This document shows, piece by piece, positions 15,170 to 22,112 of a stretch of DNA of 32,533 nt. Position numbers and translations under genes: made by a program. The stretch spans positions 1 through 32,533 of the forward strand of contig CANQWK010000014.1 in assembly GCA_947627545.1 (NCBI GenBank), written 5' to 3'. Source of the stretch: an uncultured Clostridia bacterium (lineage in GTDB: Bacteria > Bacillota > Clostridia > Christensenellales > UBA1242). The notes below the pieces were generated by a model. The model was not told where the DNA came from. It saw only the letters and a list, made by a program, of their open reading frames with translations, and did not search any database. The stretch's first letter is position 1. Each line of letters opens with the position of its first letter.

Positions 15170-17089
15170 TTAATCAACAATAAGCTCTTTTAAATTTTTC
15201 ATGGCTTCAAACCATGATTTTATTTCATCATAAACCCCAAAACCTACAAGTAAATTCTTGTTTACACTTTTCATTACGGTTTTGTTTAAGTAATTCTTTA
15301 ATGCAACTTCAGGATTTTTATCTTTTTTTATTCCGTTTAAAATAGTACTGGTTGTATTCATTTGTAATATTTCTGCAATTAAATTAAAGTCTTCATTCAA
15401 GTATCTATCATTAAAGTCTTCTAGATCAATACCTAAACTTAATTCAATTAATGACGATGGAATATAATATTCGATTTCTTTTCTTTGTGTTGTAAATCCC
15501 TTCCACTTTTGGTCAACGCCATTTATTCTCTCATCGATAAATTGTTTATAATCATCTCTATCACCATCGTATAAATGAAACTGTTTAACTGGTAAATCTT
15601 TATAGAAGTCTTTTTCTATGCTGTTAAGAAGGTTTGATCCTCTTAATGCAATAATATCGACATCTGCAGATTCCAGATCGAAAATAGCTTTCAACTCATC
15701 TATCTTTCCTACGTTTTTCAAGAAATTGATATCCGATTCTCCCTCTACAAAAATTACAAAGCCATAGTTTGGATTCGGGAGCAAGCCCATTTCATCTTTT
15801 ATTTTGTTTAATTCTACTTCGCCAGTTATTTCTACTACATCTGAATTTTCGTCTTCACTTAAATATATTACCTCGTCTTGCGTTGCATAGGCAAGGTAAT
15901 TTGGGGTATGTGTTGTTAACAGCACTTTATAATAATTTAATTCCGCTTCATTATCTGGAATTTCATCGCCAGTTTGAAAATTATGTTTGTTGGCCATTGC
16001 ATAAAGTTCTGAAATAAACTTTGCCTGTAACTTAGGATGTAAAGCAGTTTCAGGCTCTTCTATAGCATAGATTATGTTTTTCTTGTTGTTGATTGAAGAC
16101 TTTCTTTGTGCATCTACCATCAAATAACTTAATAAAAGCAACCGCCTAATCCCGCTCCCCTTTTTATTAATAGGAATATCATTGGCGTCATTTATATCAT
16201 TACTAATTGCTTTTATCCAATTAGTGCTAATGTTCGCTTTTAAATTATTACCAAGTCTATCGCTGAACTTTTTCATTTGCTCAATCGTCGCTATATTAAC
16301 TTCATTTATATGATTGGTAACAATGTCTTCAATCTCTTTTAATTTTTGCCTTACAACATCACTTGATAATACATCCTTAACCGCTAACGATAATGGGTTT
16401 TGAACTTCCTCATCAGCCGTGCTATTTCTTCTATCTGCCTTAAACAAATAATAATCTGGCATTGATTTCTCTAAGTTGCTGTAAAAATCTTTATCATTCA
16501 AAATTGATTTGGTATCAATTTCTTTAATCTCGAGGGTGTACTCTGGATTATCTCGTATTAATTTATTATATATTGCAACTCTCATGCACGAATTTTTTGT
16601 TTTGTCAACATCGTTATTAGGGATCAATGTTTCCAATAAAGACTTTAATTCTGTTTGCTTCTTAGTAAATATTGAAACATCAATGCAACTTGGAATCATA
16701 CTTTTTATATAAATATTTGGTTTGATTGTAGATAACTCACAATTATATTTTTTAACTATTTCCAACAGTCCTTTCTCATTTAGTAAATACTCATCCTTTG
16801 GTGCCACTTCGTATTGCGAATCAATAACAACTTTTTCATCATTATCTAATTCAAATTGACATGAAATCTCAATAACACTCTCACCGCTCTCTTTTGCAGA
16901 TAAGTTAAGATCTGCGGCACTTATTTTATTTATAGCATTTTTATCATTGAAAAAGATATCTAAAGCCTCAAGAATCGTACTCTTGCCTATATCGTTATTC
17001 CCAACAATCATATGTAAGTTCTGTGACAAATCAAAAAACATATTTTTATATCTTCTAAAATTCTTCAATCTAAGCCCAACAAGTTTCAT
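15170..17089 (-). CDS. OLD-family ATP-dependent endonuclease (AAA/ABC ATPase + TOPRIM)
   Basis: 639 residues from the ATG at 17089, chosen because GGGAGGG lies 3 to 10 nt upstream; a TTG at 17101 overlaps that site and is not favoured. The N-terminal ABC/SMC-type ATPase has Walker A GNNDIGKST (30-38), a degenerate signature KGSGIRRLLLLSYL (310-323), Walker B IIYAIEEPETALHP (339-352) and a switch segment LLTTHTP. The C-terminal TOPRIM domain has FVEGESD (447-453), a conserved ALRGSN block and YDGDRDD (507-513), with KEIEYYIP near 537. This is the architecture of OLD and GajA-like nucleases, which act in phage defence or DNA processing. No UvrD-like gajB partner or reverse transcriptase is adjacent, so a stand-alone class 1 OLD is the best reading. 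It sits beside an IS3 transposase and tRNA-Ser, consistent with acquisition by transfer. Confidence 0.9.
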   Translation of the reverse strand: MKLVGLRLKNFRRYKNMFFDLSQNLHMIVGNNDIGKSTILEALDIFFNDKNAINKISAADLNLSAKESGESVIEISCQFELDNDEKVVIDSQYEVAPKDEYLLNEKGLLEIVKKYNCELSTIKPNIYIKSMIPSCIDVSIFTKKQTELKSLLETLIPNNDVDKTKNSCMRVAIYNKLIRDNPEYTLEIKEIDTKSILNDKDFYSNLEKSMPDYYLFKADRRNSTADEEVQNPLSLAVKDVLSSDVVRQKLKEIEDIVTNHINEVNIATIEQMKKFSDRLGNNLKANISTNWIKAISNDINDANDIPINKKGSGIRRLLLLSYLMVDAQRKSSINNKKNIIYAIEEPETALHPKLQAKFISELYAMANKHNFQTGDEIPDNEAELNYYKVLLTTHTPNYLAYATQDEVIYLSEDENSDVVEITGEVELNKIKDEMGLLPNPNYGFVIFVEGESDINFLKNVGKIDELKAIFDLESADVDIIALRGSNLLNSIEKDFYKDLPVKQFHLYDGDRDDYKQFIDERINGVDQKWKGFTTQRKEIEYYIPSSLIELSLGIDLEDFNDRYLNEDFNLIAEILQMNTTSTILNGIKKDKNPEVALKNYLNKTVMKSVNKNLLVGFGVYDEIKSWFEAMKNLKELIVD

Positions 17090-17142
17090 ATTCCCTCCCA
17101 AGTGAACAAATGATTAGCCTCACCTAATGACTAATTTTTATT

Positions 17143-17171
17143 ATTATAGCATAAAACAATTTATTTTTAAA
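17143..17171 (-). promoter_or_regulatory. Promoter of the OLD-family nuclease gene
   Basis: On the minus strand: -35 TTTAAA (17166-17171), 17-bp spacer, -10 TATAAT (17143-17148). The leader contains a short inverted repeat, ATTAG-6-CTAAT (about 17113-17128), that could be an operator. Confidence 0.5.
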
Positions 17172-17191
17172 CTATTTAATGAATTAGACGC

Positions 17192-17197
17192 TATAAT
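17192..17197 (+). promoter_or_regulatory. -10 element of the transposase gene
   Basis: TATAAT at 17192-17197, 18 nt before the transposase ATG and followed by GTGGAGA as ribosome binding site. No good -35 is present at 16 to 18 bp, which fits weak or conditional transposase expression. Confidence 0.4.
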
Positions 17198-17215
17198 TAA
17201 TCGTGGAGAAATAAA

Positions 17216-18367
17216 ATGAACCGATATACAAAGGAATTCAAAGAAAAAGTGGTAAAAGAATTTATAGAAGGCAAAAGTCGCAAAAATATCTGTAATCAAT
17301 ATAATATACCCAAGAGCTGCCTGTATGATTGGCTCAAGTTATATAAAGTCAGAACAAATAAAAGAGCCTGTGATAGCTTTACATACCAACAATTCCTTGA
17401 TTTACAGAGGGAACTTGAGAAAACTAGGCAAGAATTGGAGATCATTAAACTTTCGCATTGTTTTTCCGACTCACCTCGCAAAGAAAAAGAAAAAGCTATT
17501 GAGCGTCTATTGGACACCTTTCCAGTTAAAACCATGTGCCGAGTTTTGGATTTACCAAAGGGTACTTTTTATAACTATCACCTCCGCAGGGTAAAAATCA
17601 CTCAATATGAAAAACATGATGATTTTCTCAAAACGGAGATTCATAAAATTTTTGAAGAAAGTAATCATAGGTTTGGCGCTTCTAAAATTACTACAAAACT
17701 GAAATCACAAGGCGTACGGGTCTCTGAGAAGAAAGTTGTTAAACTTATGCAGGTTCTGAATCTTAAAAGCAAACAATGTAAGAAACGGTCTTTTACCCCG
17801 CAAGAAAATAAGGTGCCCTTTCGCAAAAATTACCTTAAACAAAAATTCACTCAAACAGAACCTAATAAGTATTGGGTTGGGGATGTCACTATGGTTAGAG
17901 TGGGATTGAATAAATTTTATCTTTGCGTTGTGCTTGATTTGTTTTCCAGAAAGGTTATTGGCTATAGAGTTTCAAGCCAAAACAATACTTCTTTAATTAT
18001 TCAAACATTTAAGGATGCATACGAAAGCAGAAATAGACCAAAGGGTCTTTGTTTTCATAGTGATCAAGGCGCAAACTATACAAGTGAAGAGTACAGAGAT
18101 CTATTGCATTCATTAAAAGTTAAACAATCATATTCTAGCAAAGGCAATCCGTATGACAATGCTGTAATTGAATCCTTTTTCTCAAACTTTAAAAGAGAAG
18201 AAATCAACTCACATAACTTTGAATATTTTGAAGAATTAGAAGAGTGTATTGATTCTTATATGAAATTTTATAACGATTATAGACCTCATGAAAGCTTAAA
18301 AAATAAAACCCCTAACCAAGTCGAAGATGACTATCAGTTAGGAGTTCTTCCCGTACTGTCCGAGTAA
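17216..18367 (+). CDS. IS3-family transposase, OrfA and OrfB joined in one frame
   Basis: 383 residues. Residues 1-45 are the OrfA-type helix-turn-helix (RYTKEFKEKVVKEFIEGKSR, then IPKSCLYDWLKLYK), followed by a coiled leucine-zipper-like stretch (about 58-80). The OrfB part begins near residue 93 and includes HTH_21 and the rve integrase domain with the DDE triad Asp223 (VGDVT), Asp283 (HSDQG) and Glu319 (VIESFF). The last two are separated by 35 residues, as in IS3 elements. Most IS3 members express OrfAB by a programmed -1 frameshift; here both halves are in one frame, and the junction is encoded by an A-rich run (17480-17495). The catalytic residues are intact, so the protein may be active. 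Codon use is less AT-rich than the neighbours. Confidence 0.93.
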   Translation: MNRYTKEFKEKVVKEFIEGKSRKNICNQYNIPKSCLYDWLKLYKVRTNKRACDSFTYQQFLDLQRELEKTRQELEIIKLSHCFSDSPRKEKEKAIERLLDTFPVKTMCRVLDLPKGTFYNYHLRRVKITQYEKHDDFLKTEIHKIFEESNHRFGASKITTKLKSQGVRVSEKKVVKLMQVLNLKSKQCKKRSFTPQENKVPFRKNYLKQKFTQTEPNKYWVGDVTMVRVGLNKFYLCVVLDLFSRKVIGYRVSSQNNTSLIIQTFKDAYESRNRPKGLCFHSDQGANYTSEEYRDLLHSLKVKQSYSSKGNPYDNAVIESFFSNFKREEINSHNFEYFEELEECIDSYMKFYNDYRPHESLKNKTPNQVEDDYQLGVLPVLSE

Positions 18368-18397
18368 AATGTTATCAAAACTCGCGTGCGGTACATT

Positions 18398-18488
18398 TGG
18401 CGGAGAGTGAGGGATTTGAACCCTCGCGCGCATTTCTACGCCTACATCCTTAGCAGGGACGCCTCTTCGACCTCTTGAGTAACTCTCC
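18398..18488 (-). tRNA. tRNA-Ser (anticodon GCU)
   Basis: Minus-strand cloverleaf of 91 nt. Acceptor GGAGAGT (from 18488) pairs with ACTCTCC, G is the discriminator, and CCA is encoded at 18400-18398. The anticodon stem CGTCC/GGATG encloses the loop CTGCTAA, giving anticodon GCU for AGC/AGU. A long class II variable arm (GCGT-AGAA-ATGC) is present, as expected for serine. The T-arm reads GAGGGTTCAAATCCCTC. No T-rich terminator follows the CCA end, possibly because the IS lies right next to it. Confidence 0.95.
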
Positions 18489-18511
18489 ACATCGAAGTAT
18501 TTATTATATTT

Positions 18512-18625
18512 ACTTGTTCGTTTAATTTGTTTAATTAATTACTTTATTAAAAACAAATGGATTAATTATAGCAAATAGTTTTTTATATGGATTAATTTAT
18601 ATTTTAATACTAAAAACGAACAAGT
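18512..18625. repeat. 12-bp inverted repeat and duplicated -10 box upstream of tRNA-Ser
   Basis: ACTTGTTCGTTT at 18512-18523 is the exact inverted complement of 18614-18625. Separately, a 13-nt direct repeat ATTATAGCAAATA occurs at 18565-18577 and 18628-18640; read on the minus strand each copy carries a TATAAT box. The 270-nt stretch 18489-18758 holds these repeats, the tRNA promoter and AT-rich DNA, and no gene. Confidence 0.75.
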
Positions 18626-18627
18626 TG

Positions 18628-18656
18628 ATTATAGCAAATAATTTTTATCTTGTCAA
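18628..18656 (-). promoter_or_regulatory. Consensus promoter of tRNA-Ser
   Basis: On the minus strand: TTGACA (18651-18656), exactly 17 bp, TATAAT (18628-18633). Both hexamers match consensus perfectly, typical of a stable-RNA promoter. The start of the tRNA is about 130 nt downstream, implying a long processed leader. A second TATAAT (18565-18570) within a duplicated segment has no matching -35. Confidence 0.8.
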
Positions 18657-18758
18657 CCTAAAAACAAAAAAAATTAAATTTTCTTTTGTAATATTTGGTT
18701 TAAAATGGTTAAATTTTTATGATGTTTTTATTTTTTGTAAATTTAAATGAAAATTAAA

Positions 18759-19433
18759 TTATTTTAATAACAAATTATTTTTTGCTTTTTCGTACAATTC
18801 ATTTTTTAATAATTCTCTTGATTTTCTATTGCTTTGAATAATTTGTAAAATATAATCTTTACTATAGTTTTCTATTAAATATTTGGTTATTAAAAAATAA
18901 TCCGCATAAGGTGATTTTTCTCTATCGAGTAAATCTTCTATAGATGCTGTTAGGCATGGTTTTTTATTTTCATATTGTCCGCTTAAATAAGTTGCAATAC
19001 CTTCTTCTAAAAATTTTTCTGTTTCACTGCAATTATGTTCTTTTACAAAAATATCGTTAACATAATGTACAAACTCATGAAATATGGTCTGTTTATAATG
19101 CTTTAAGGCTTCGGCTTGATTTTTTAAAATATCTTTATGCGCAGTGTTTTTAAAATCATGAAGCGACAAATATGTAATTGTGCGTTGTTCAGGGTTATAG
19201 TTGCCAATCATCCAATCTTTTACTTGCTTTTTATTATACATTTTTTTGTAGAATTCATCGTATTTTGCTTTTGTTGGAATAATATGTATTTTAACTTTAT
19301 AATTAGGTACATTTACTTCAAAAAAATTGAAAGCCACATTAGCAAAAGTGTTAATATGCTCAACTAATATTTCTATTAAATCTTCATCAGATTTTTCAAA
19401 AATAAATGTTGCATATTTTGTTTCTTTTTTCAT
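18759..19433 (-). CDS. Putative cytoplasmic zinc metallopeptidase (HExxH...E, gluzincin-like)
   Basis: 224 residues with no signal peptide or membrane segment. IFHEFVHYVND (117-127) is an HExxH zinc-binding helix (His119, Glu120, His123), and FLEEGIATYLSG (141-152), 20 residues later, supplies the third ligand Glu143 or Glu144. This spacing and the EG-A-Y pattern are typical of gluzincins of the peptidase MA clan. The N-terminal 110 residues form an alpha/beta lead-in (KVKIHIIPTKAKYDEFYKKM) as in other small MA-like proteins. Substrate is unknown. A consensus promoter and AAAGGA ribosome binding site precede the ATG. It lies between tRNA-Ser and the yjzC-like gene, both on the same strand, but has its own promoter. 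Confidence 0.78.
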   Translation of the reverse strand: MKKETKYATFIFEKSDEDLIEILVEHINTFANVAFNFFEVNVPNYKVKIHIIPTKAKYDEFYKKMYNKKQVKDWMIGNYNPEQRTITYLSLHDFKNTAHKDILKNQAEALKHYKQTIFHEFVHYVNDIFVKEHNCSETEKFLEEGIATYLSGQYENKKPCLTASIEDLLDREKSPYADYFLITKYLIENYSKDYILQIIQSNRKSRELLKNELYEKAKNNLLLK

Positions 19434-19456
19434 AAATACATATTCCTTTTATTTAA

Positions 19457-19485
19457 ATTATAAAAATTTAGATATAGATTGTCAA
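19457..19485 (-). promoter_or_regulatory. Consensus promoter of the metallopeptidase gene
   Basis: On the minus strand: TTGACA (19480-19485), 17-bp spacer, TATAAT (19457-19462). The predicted leader of about 18 nt includes the AAAGGA ribosome binding site. Confidence 0.8.
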
Positions 19486-19614
19486 ATAGAAAGAAAATAA
19501 AAATCAAGTTGCTTATAAAACTAAATTAAAAAAATTAAATTTTTTTACAAAATAAATAAAAATTGAAATAAAATTTTAAATTTCTATAAAAATATTATTT
19601 TTTTGCAAAATATC

Positions 19615-19640
19615 ATAAAAAAGACCGCTAATGCGGTCTA
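19615..19640 (-). terminator. Terminator of the yjzC-like gene
   Basis: 7-bp GC-rich stem AGACCGC (19622-19628) with GCGGTCT (19633-19639), loop TAAT. On the minus strand it is followed by a U run. It lies 12 nt after the yjzC-like stop codon. Confidence 0.85.
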
Positions 19641-19650
19641 ATTTTAGATA

Positions 19651-19812
19651 CTATTCACCTAAAGTGTAATAGCTGCCTGAATGTTGAGTGGCAGGGAATC
19701 TTTTACCTTTTTCTAGATAAAGGCTACCACCGTTATGTCCGTTTTCGTCATAAGCAACATATGTTGCAGACTTTGGAACTTGTTCACCAGGAGTCCATCT
19801 ATTTTTAGCCAT
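19651..19812 (-). CDS. Small YjzC-like protein
   Basis: 53 residues. It reads MAKNRWTPGEQVPKSATYVA at the start, then YDENGHNGGS, LEKGKRFPAT and a final YYTLGE. The pattern of R-x-PG-x-x-x-P, then Y, then a Gly-containing turn, then L-x-x-G-x-RFP, matches the YjzC family of short Firmicute proteins (B. subtilis YjzC is 59 residues). The function of the family is not known to me. ORF quality is supported by GGAGGT 5 to 6 nt before the ATG and by a strong terminator immediately after the stop, despite the short length. A perfect 12-bp palindrome (TTGAATATTCAA, 19848-19859) lies 36 nt upstream and could be an operator; no clear promoter hexamers were found. Confidence 0.8.
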   Translation of the reverse strand: MAKNRWTPGEQVPKSATYVAYDENGHNGGSLYLEKGKRFPATQHSGSYYTLGE

Positions 19813-20114
19813 ATAGCACCTCCGTTGTTATTTTGTGTAATCTTTAATTGAATATTCAAAAATAAATTTCTATATTTTGGAAAATTATTTAAATTTTTCA
19901 TTATTTTGAAAATATTTTAAATTTTTATTTTAAAAATATTTTTTTAATTTTATTTTTAGAAATTTTTTAATTTTAAGAAGAAATCATTAAAAAATTGATA
20001 AAATTTTGCATATTTTTTAATATTTTTAAAGATTTTAAGCATTTTTTGTAAAATTTAAGATTTAATTTGCAATAATTTGTTAGCACAATTTTAAAATAAA
20101 AAATAATAAAACTC
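19813..20114. other. AT-rich intergenic region without a gene
   Basis: Divergent gap between the yjzC-like gene and the ABC exporter. It consists mostly of A and T runs. It holds the yjzC-like ribosome binding site, the palindrome at 19848-19859 and, at its right edge, the exporter promoter. No RNA structure or convincing ORF was seen. Confidence 0.6.
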
Positions 20115-20143
20115 TTTACAAATACTTACAATTTTGTTATATT
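20115..20143 (+). promoter_or_regulatory. Promoter placing the ABC exporter start codon at the transcription start
   Basis: -35 TTTACA (20115-20120), 17-bp spacer, -10 TATATT (20138-20143). The ATG at 20150 follows after 6 nt, so the mRNA is predicted to begin at or next to the start codon. No ribosome binding site is present (TAAAAGT only). Confidence 0.65.
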
Positions 20144-20149
20144 AAAAGT

Positions 20150-21994
20150 ATGATAACAAACACAAAAACAAATGAAAGGAACAATCAAGATAAGAAGTTC
20201 CATTTTTGGCAGTATTTTACGCCGCATAAAAAGACAATTTCTTTTTTAATTTTGTTAGATATATTGTTTATATGTTTTTCCATTTTTGAAACATTATATT
20301 TTGCAAAAATAGTTGAAAATATTACAGAGAAAGCTTACTATTTGGCAATGAAACAGCTAGTTATTTTTGGCATTGAAAGTGTAATTAGAATTTGTGTAAA
20401 TCATTTATACAATGTTATATGGTTTAAGTTTCAAGTTAAAGTTACCAAATCAATGACATTTGACATAATTCAACAGTCGTTTATGGTGTCATCAAAAGCA
20501 TATACCGACCATAATTCTGCAAATTTTATAAAGCGTATAGACCAAGACCCATGGACAATATTTAATAATCTTTCAAATTTTGTTGATAATGTTAGTTCAA
20601 TTATAACTTGCGTTATAGTTATTGGCTATATATGTTTTATAAGTTGGCAAGTTGGCTTGGTTTTGATAATAACTGTAATTTTATGTGCAATTATAGAAAC
20701 ATATCGCAGACGAAAAGTTAAAGAAAAGAATAGAGAATTGTTTAAGCGAAATGAAAAATATTCCAGCCTTTTGCAAGAAGTTGTTAAAAGTGAGCGAGAT
20801 GTAAAATCGCTTAATTTGGAGTATGAATTAAAAGAAAATATACAACAAAGTTTTGATTATAGCCAAAATTATGGAGTGCAAACATCTATTTATGAGAATA
20901 GGTGGTGGGCATATAGAACTGTTTTGTTTAGGTTTTTAGGTGCAGCGGCTTTAGTTTTGGCGGTTTTCTTTATGAACAAAGGCTTGTTGACAATCACATC
21001 GTTTATCATTATCAACAACAACCGGAATTATAGCTTTCAACTTATGACGGCTTATGAAAATTTCACACGATATATTACTGAAATAAAATTGGCAGTAGAA
21101 CGCATAAGCGAACTTTATCAAGATGACGAATATGAACTTGAAAAATTTGGTGCAACTATCAGAAAACATATAAAAGGAAAAATTGAATTTAAAAATGTTG
21201 AATTTAATTATATTGAATATAAAGAACGAGATAAAAAAGAAATTTTAGCGGAAAAACGTGCAAATAAACGCAAGAAAATTAAAGCAAAAGTGCCAACTAG
21301 AGAAATATCGAACACAAATAGAGTGTTTAAAAATTTAAACTTTACAATTGAACCTAACACAACGGTTGCGTTTGTTGGTAAATCAGGTAGCGGTAAAAGC
21401 ACAATTTTAAACCTTATTTCCAAAATGTATGAAGTGGACGGCGGTAAAGTTTTAATTGATGGAACAGATATAAAAAAATTAGATAAAGATAGTTTGCGTT
21501 CGTCAATTTCACTTGTAAATCAATTTCCTTATATTTTTGATATGACCATTAAAGAAAATTTACTTTTAGCAAAGCCGGATGCAACCGATGAAGAAATTGA
21601 ACAAGTAATAAAAGATAGTGCATTAGATGAATTTATTTCAACTTTATCAAATGGACTAAACACAAAGGTTGGCGAAAGTGGAATTAAATTAAGTGGCGGA
21701 CAAAGGCAACGTTTAGCAATTGCAAGGGCGTTATTAAAAAAATCTAGCATAATTTTGTTTGATGAAAGCACAAGTTCGCTAGATAATCTTGCACAAAATC
21801 AAATTAAAAAGAGCATAGATAACATTAAGGGAAAATCTACTATCGTTATAGTTGCTCATCGCTTAACCACAATTAAAAATGTTGATAAAATCTTCTATTT
21901 GGAAGAGGGCGAAATTGTAGATGTTGGCACATTTGAAGAGCTTTACAAACGCAACAAAAACTTTAAAACAATGTTTTTGGCTGAAAATATTTAA
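20150..21994 (+). CDS. ABC exporter, fused transmembrane and ATPase domains
   Basis: 614 residues. The N-terminal membrane domain has about six hydrophobic segments between residues 28 and 300, the type I exporter (MsbA/MDR-like) arrangement. The ATPase domain has Walker A GKSGSGKST (410-418), Q-loop Gln458, signature LSGGQRQR (514-521), Walker B ILFDES (535-540, Ser in place of the usual Pro after Glu539) and switch His570. An unusual insert of about 35 residues (357-391), very rich in Lys, Arg and Glu, sits between the first ATPase strand (FKNVEFNYIEY) and RVFKNLNF, where the A-loop normally continues directly. Substrate cannot be deduced. The start codon has no ribosome binding site and appears leaderless. 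Active as a homodimer or with a partner encoded elsewhere. Confidence 0.92.
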   Translation: MITNTKTNERNNQDKKFHFWQYFTPHKKTISFLILLDILFICFSIFETLYFAKIVENITEKAYYLAMKQLVIFGIESVIRICVNHLYNVIWFKFQVKVTKSMTFDIIQQSFMVSSKAYTDHNSANFIKRIDQDPWTIFNNLSNFVDNVSSIITCVIVIGYICFISWQVGLVLIITVILCAIIETYRRRKVKEKNRELFKRNEKYSSLLQEVVKSERDVKSLNLEYELKENIQQSFDYSQNYGVQTSIYENRWWAYRTVLFRFLGAAALVLAVFFMNKGLLTITSFIIINNNRNYSFQLMTAYENFTRYITEIKLAVERISELYQDDEYELEKFGATIRKHIKGKIEFKNVEFNYIEYKERDKKEILAEKRANKRKKIKAKVPTREISNTNRVFKNLNFTIEPNTTVAFVGKSGSGKSTILNLISKMYEVDGGKVLIDGTDIKKLDKDSLRSSISLVNQFPYIFDMTIKENLLLAKPDATDEEIEQVIKDSALDEFISTLSNGLNTKVGESGIKLSGGQRQRLAIARALLKKSSIILFDESTSSLDNLAQNQIKKSIDNIKGKSTIVIVAHRLTTIKNVDKIFYLEEGEIVDVGTFEELYKRNKNFKTMFLAENI

Positions 21995-22077
21995 TTTTTC
22001 TATTTTCTTTAAAAAATTTTAACTTAATTTTGAAAAATAGATTGAAATATTTGGGAAAAATTTTGTCCATACAAACA

Positions 22078-22106
22078 TTGCAAAATTTGGCTAAATATGT
22101 TATAAT
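22078..22106 (+). promoter_or_regulatory. Promoter of addB, leaderless geometry
   Basis: -35 TTGCAA (22078-22083), 17-bp spacer, -10 TATAAT (22101-22106). The addB ATG at 22113 begins after 6 nt, and no ribosome binding site is present. Confidence 0.65.
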
Positions 22107-22112
22107 GCTTTT

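Larger units (their letters stand above)
17102..18397 (+). mobile_element. IS3-family insertion sequence, ends not resolved
   Basis: These are outer limits only. The element must end between the transposase stop (18367) and the tRNA-Ser CCA end (18398), so its right terminus lies within 30 nt of the tRNA. I could not find convincing terminal inverted repeats or a target duplication by eye; the gap 17102-17215 also carries the OLD-family promoter, so the left end is probably inside it. Confidence 0.45.

Noticed and set aside
17102..17215. Search for a left inverted repeat of the IS3 element
   Set aside because: Only a weak match (about 5 of 8 bases) to the complement of the right-hand region ACTGTCCGAG; not enough to call.
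19713..19901. 62-residue minus-strand ORF overlapping the yjzC-like gene
   Set aside because: It is in another frame, without a ribosome binding site; the 53-residue frame has a good site, a terminator and family-like sequence.
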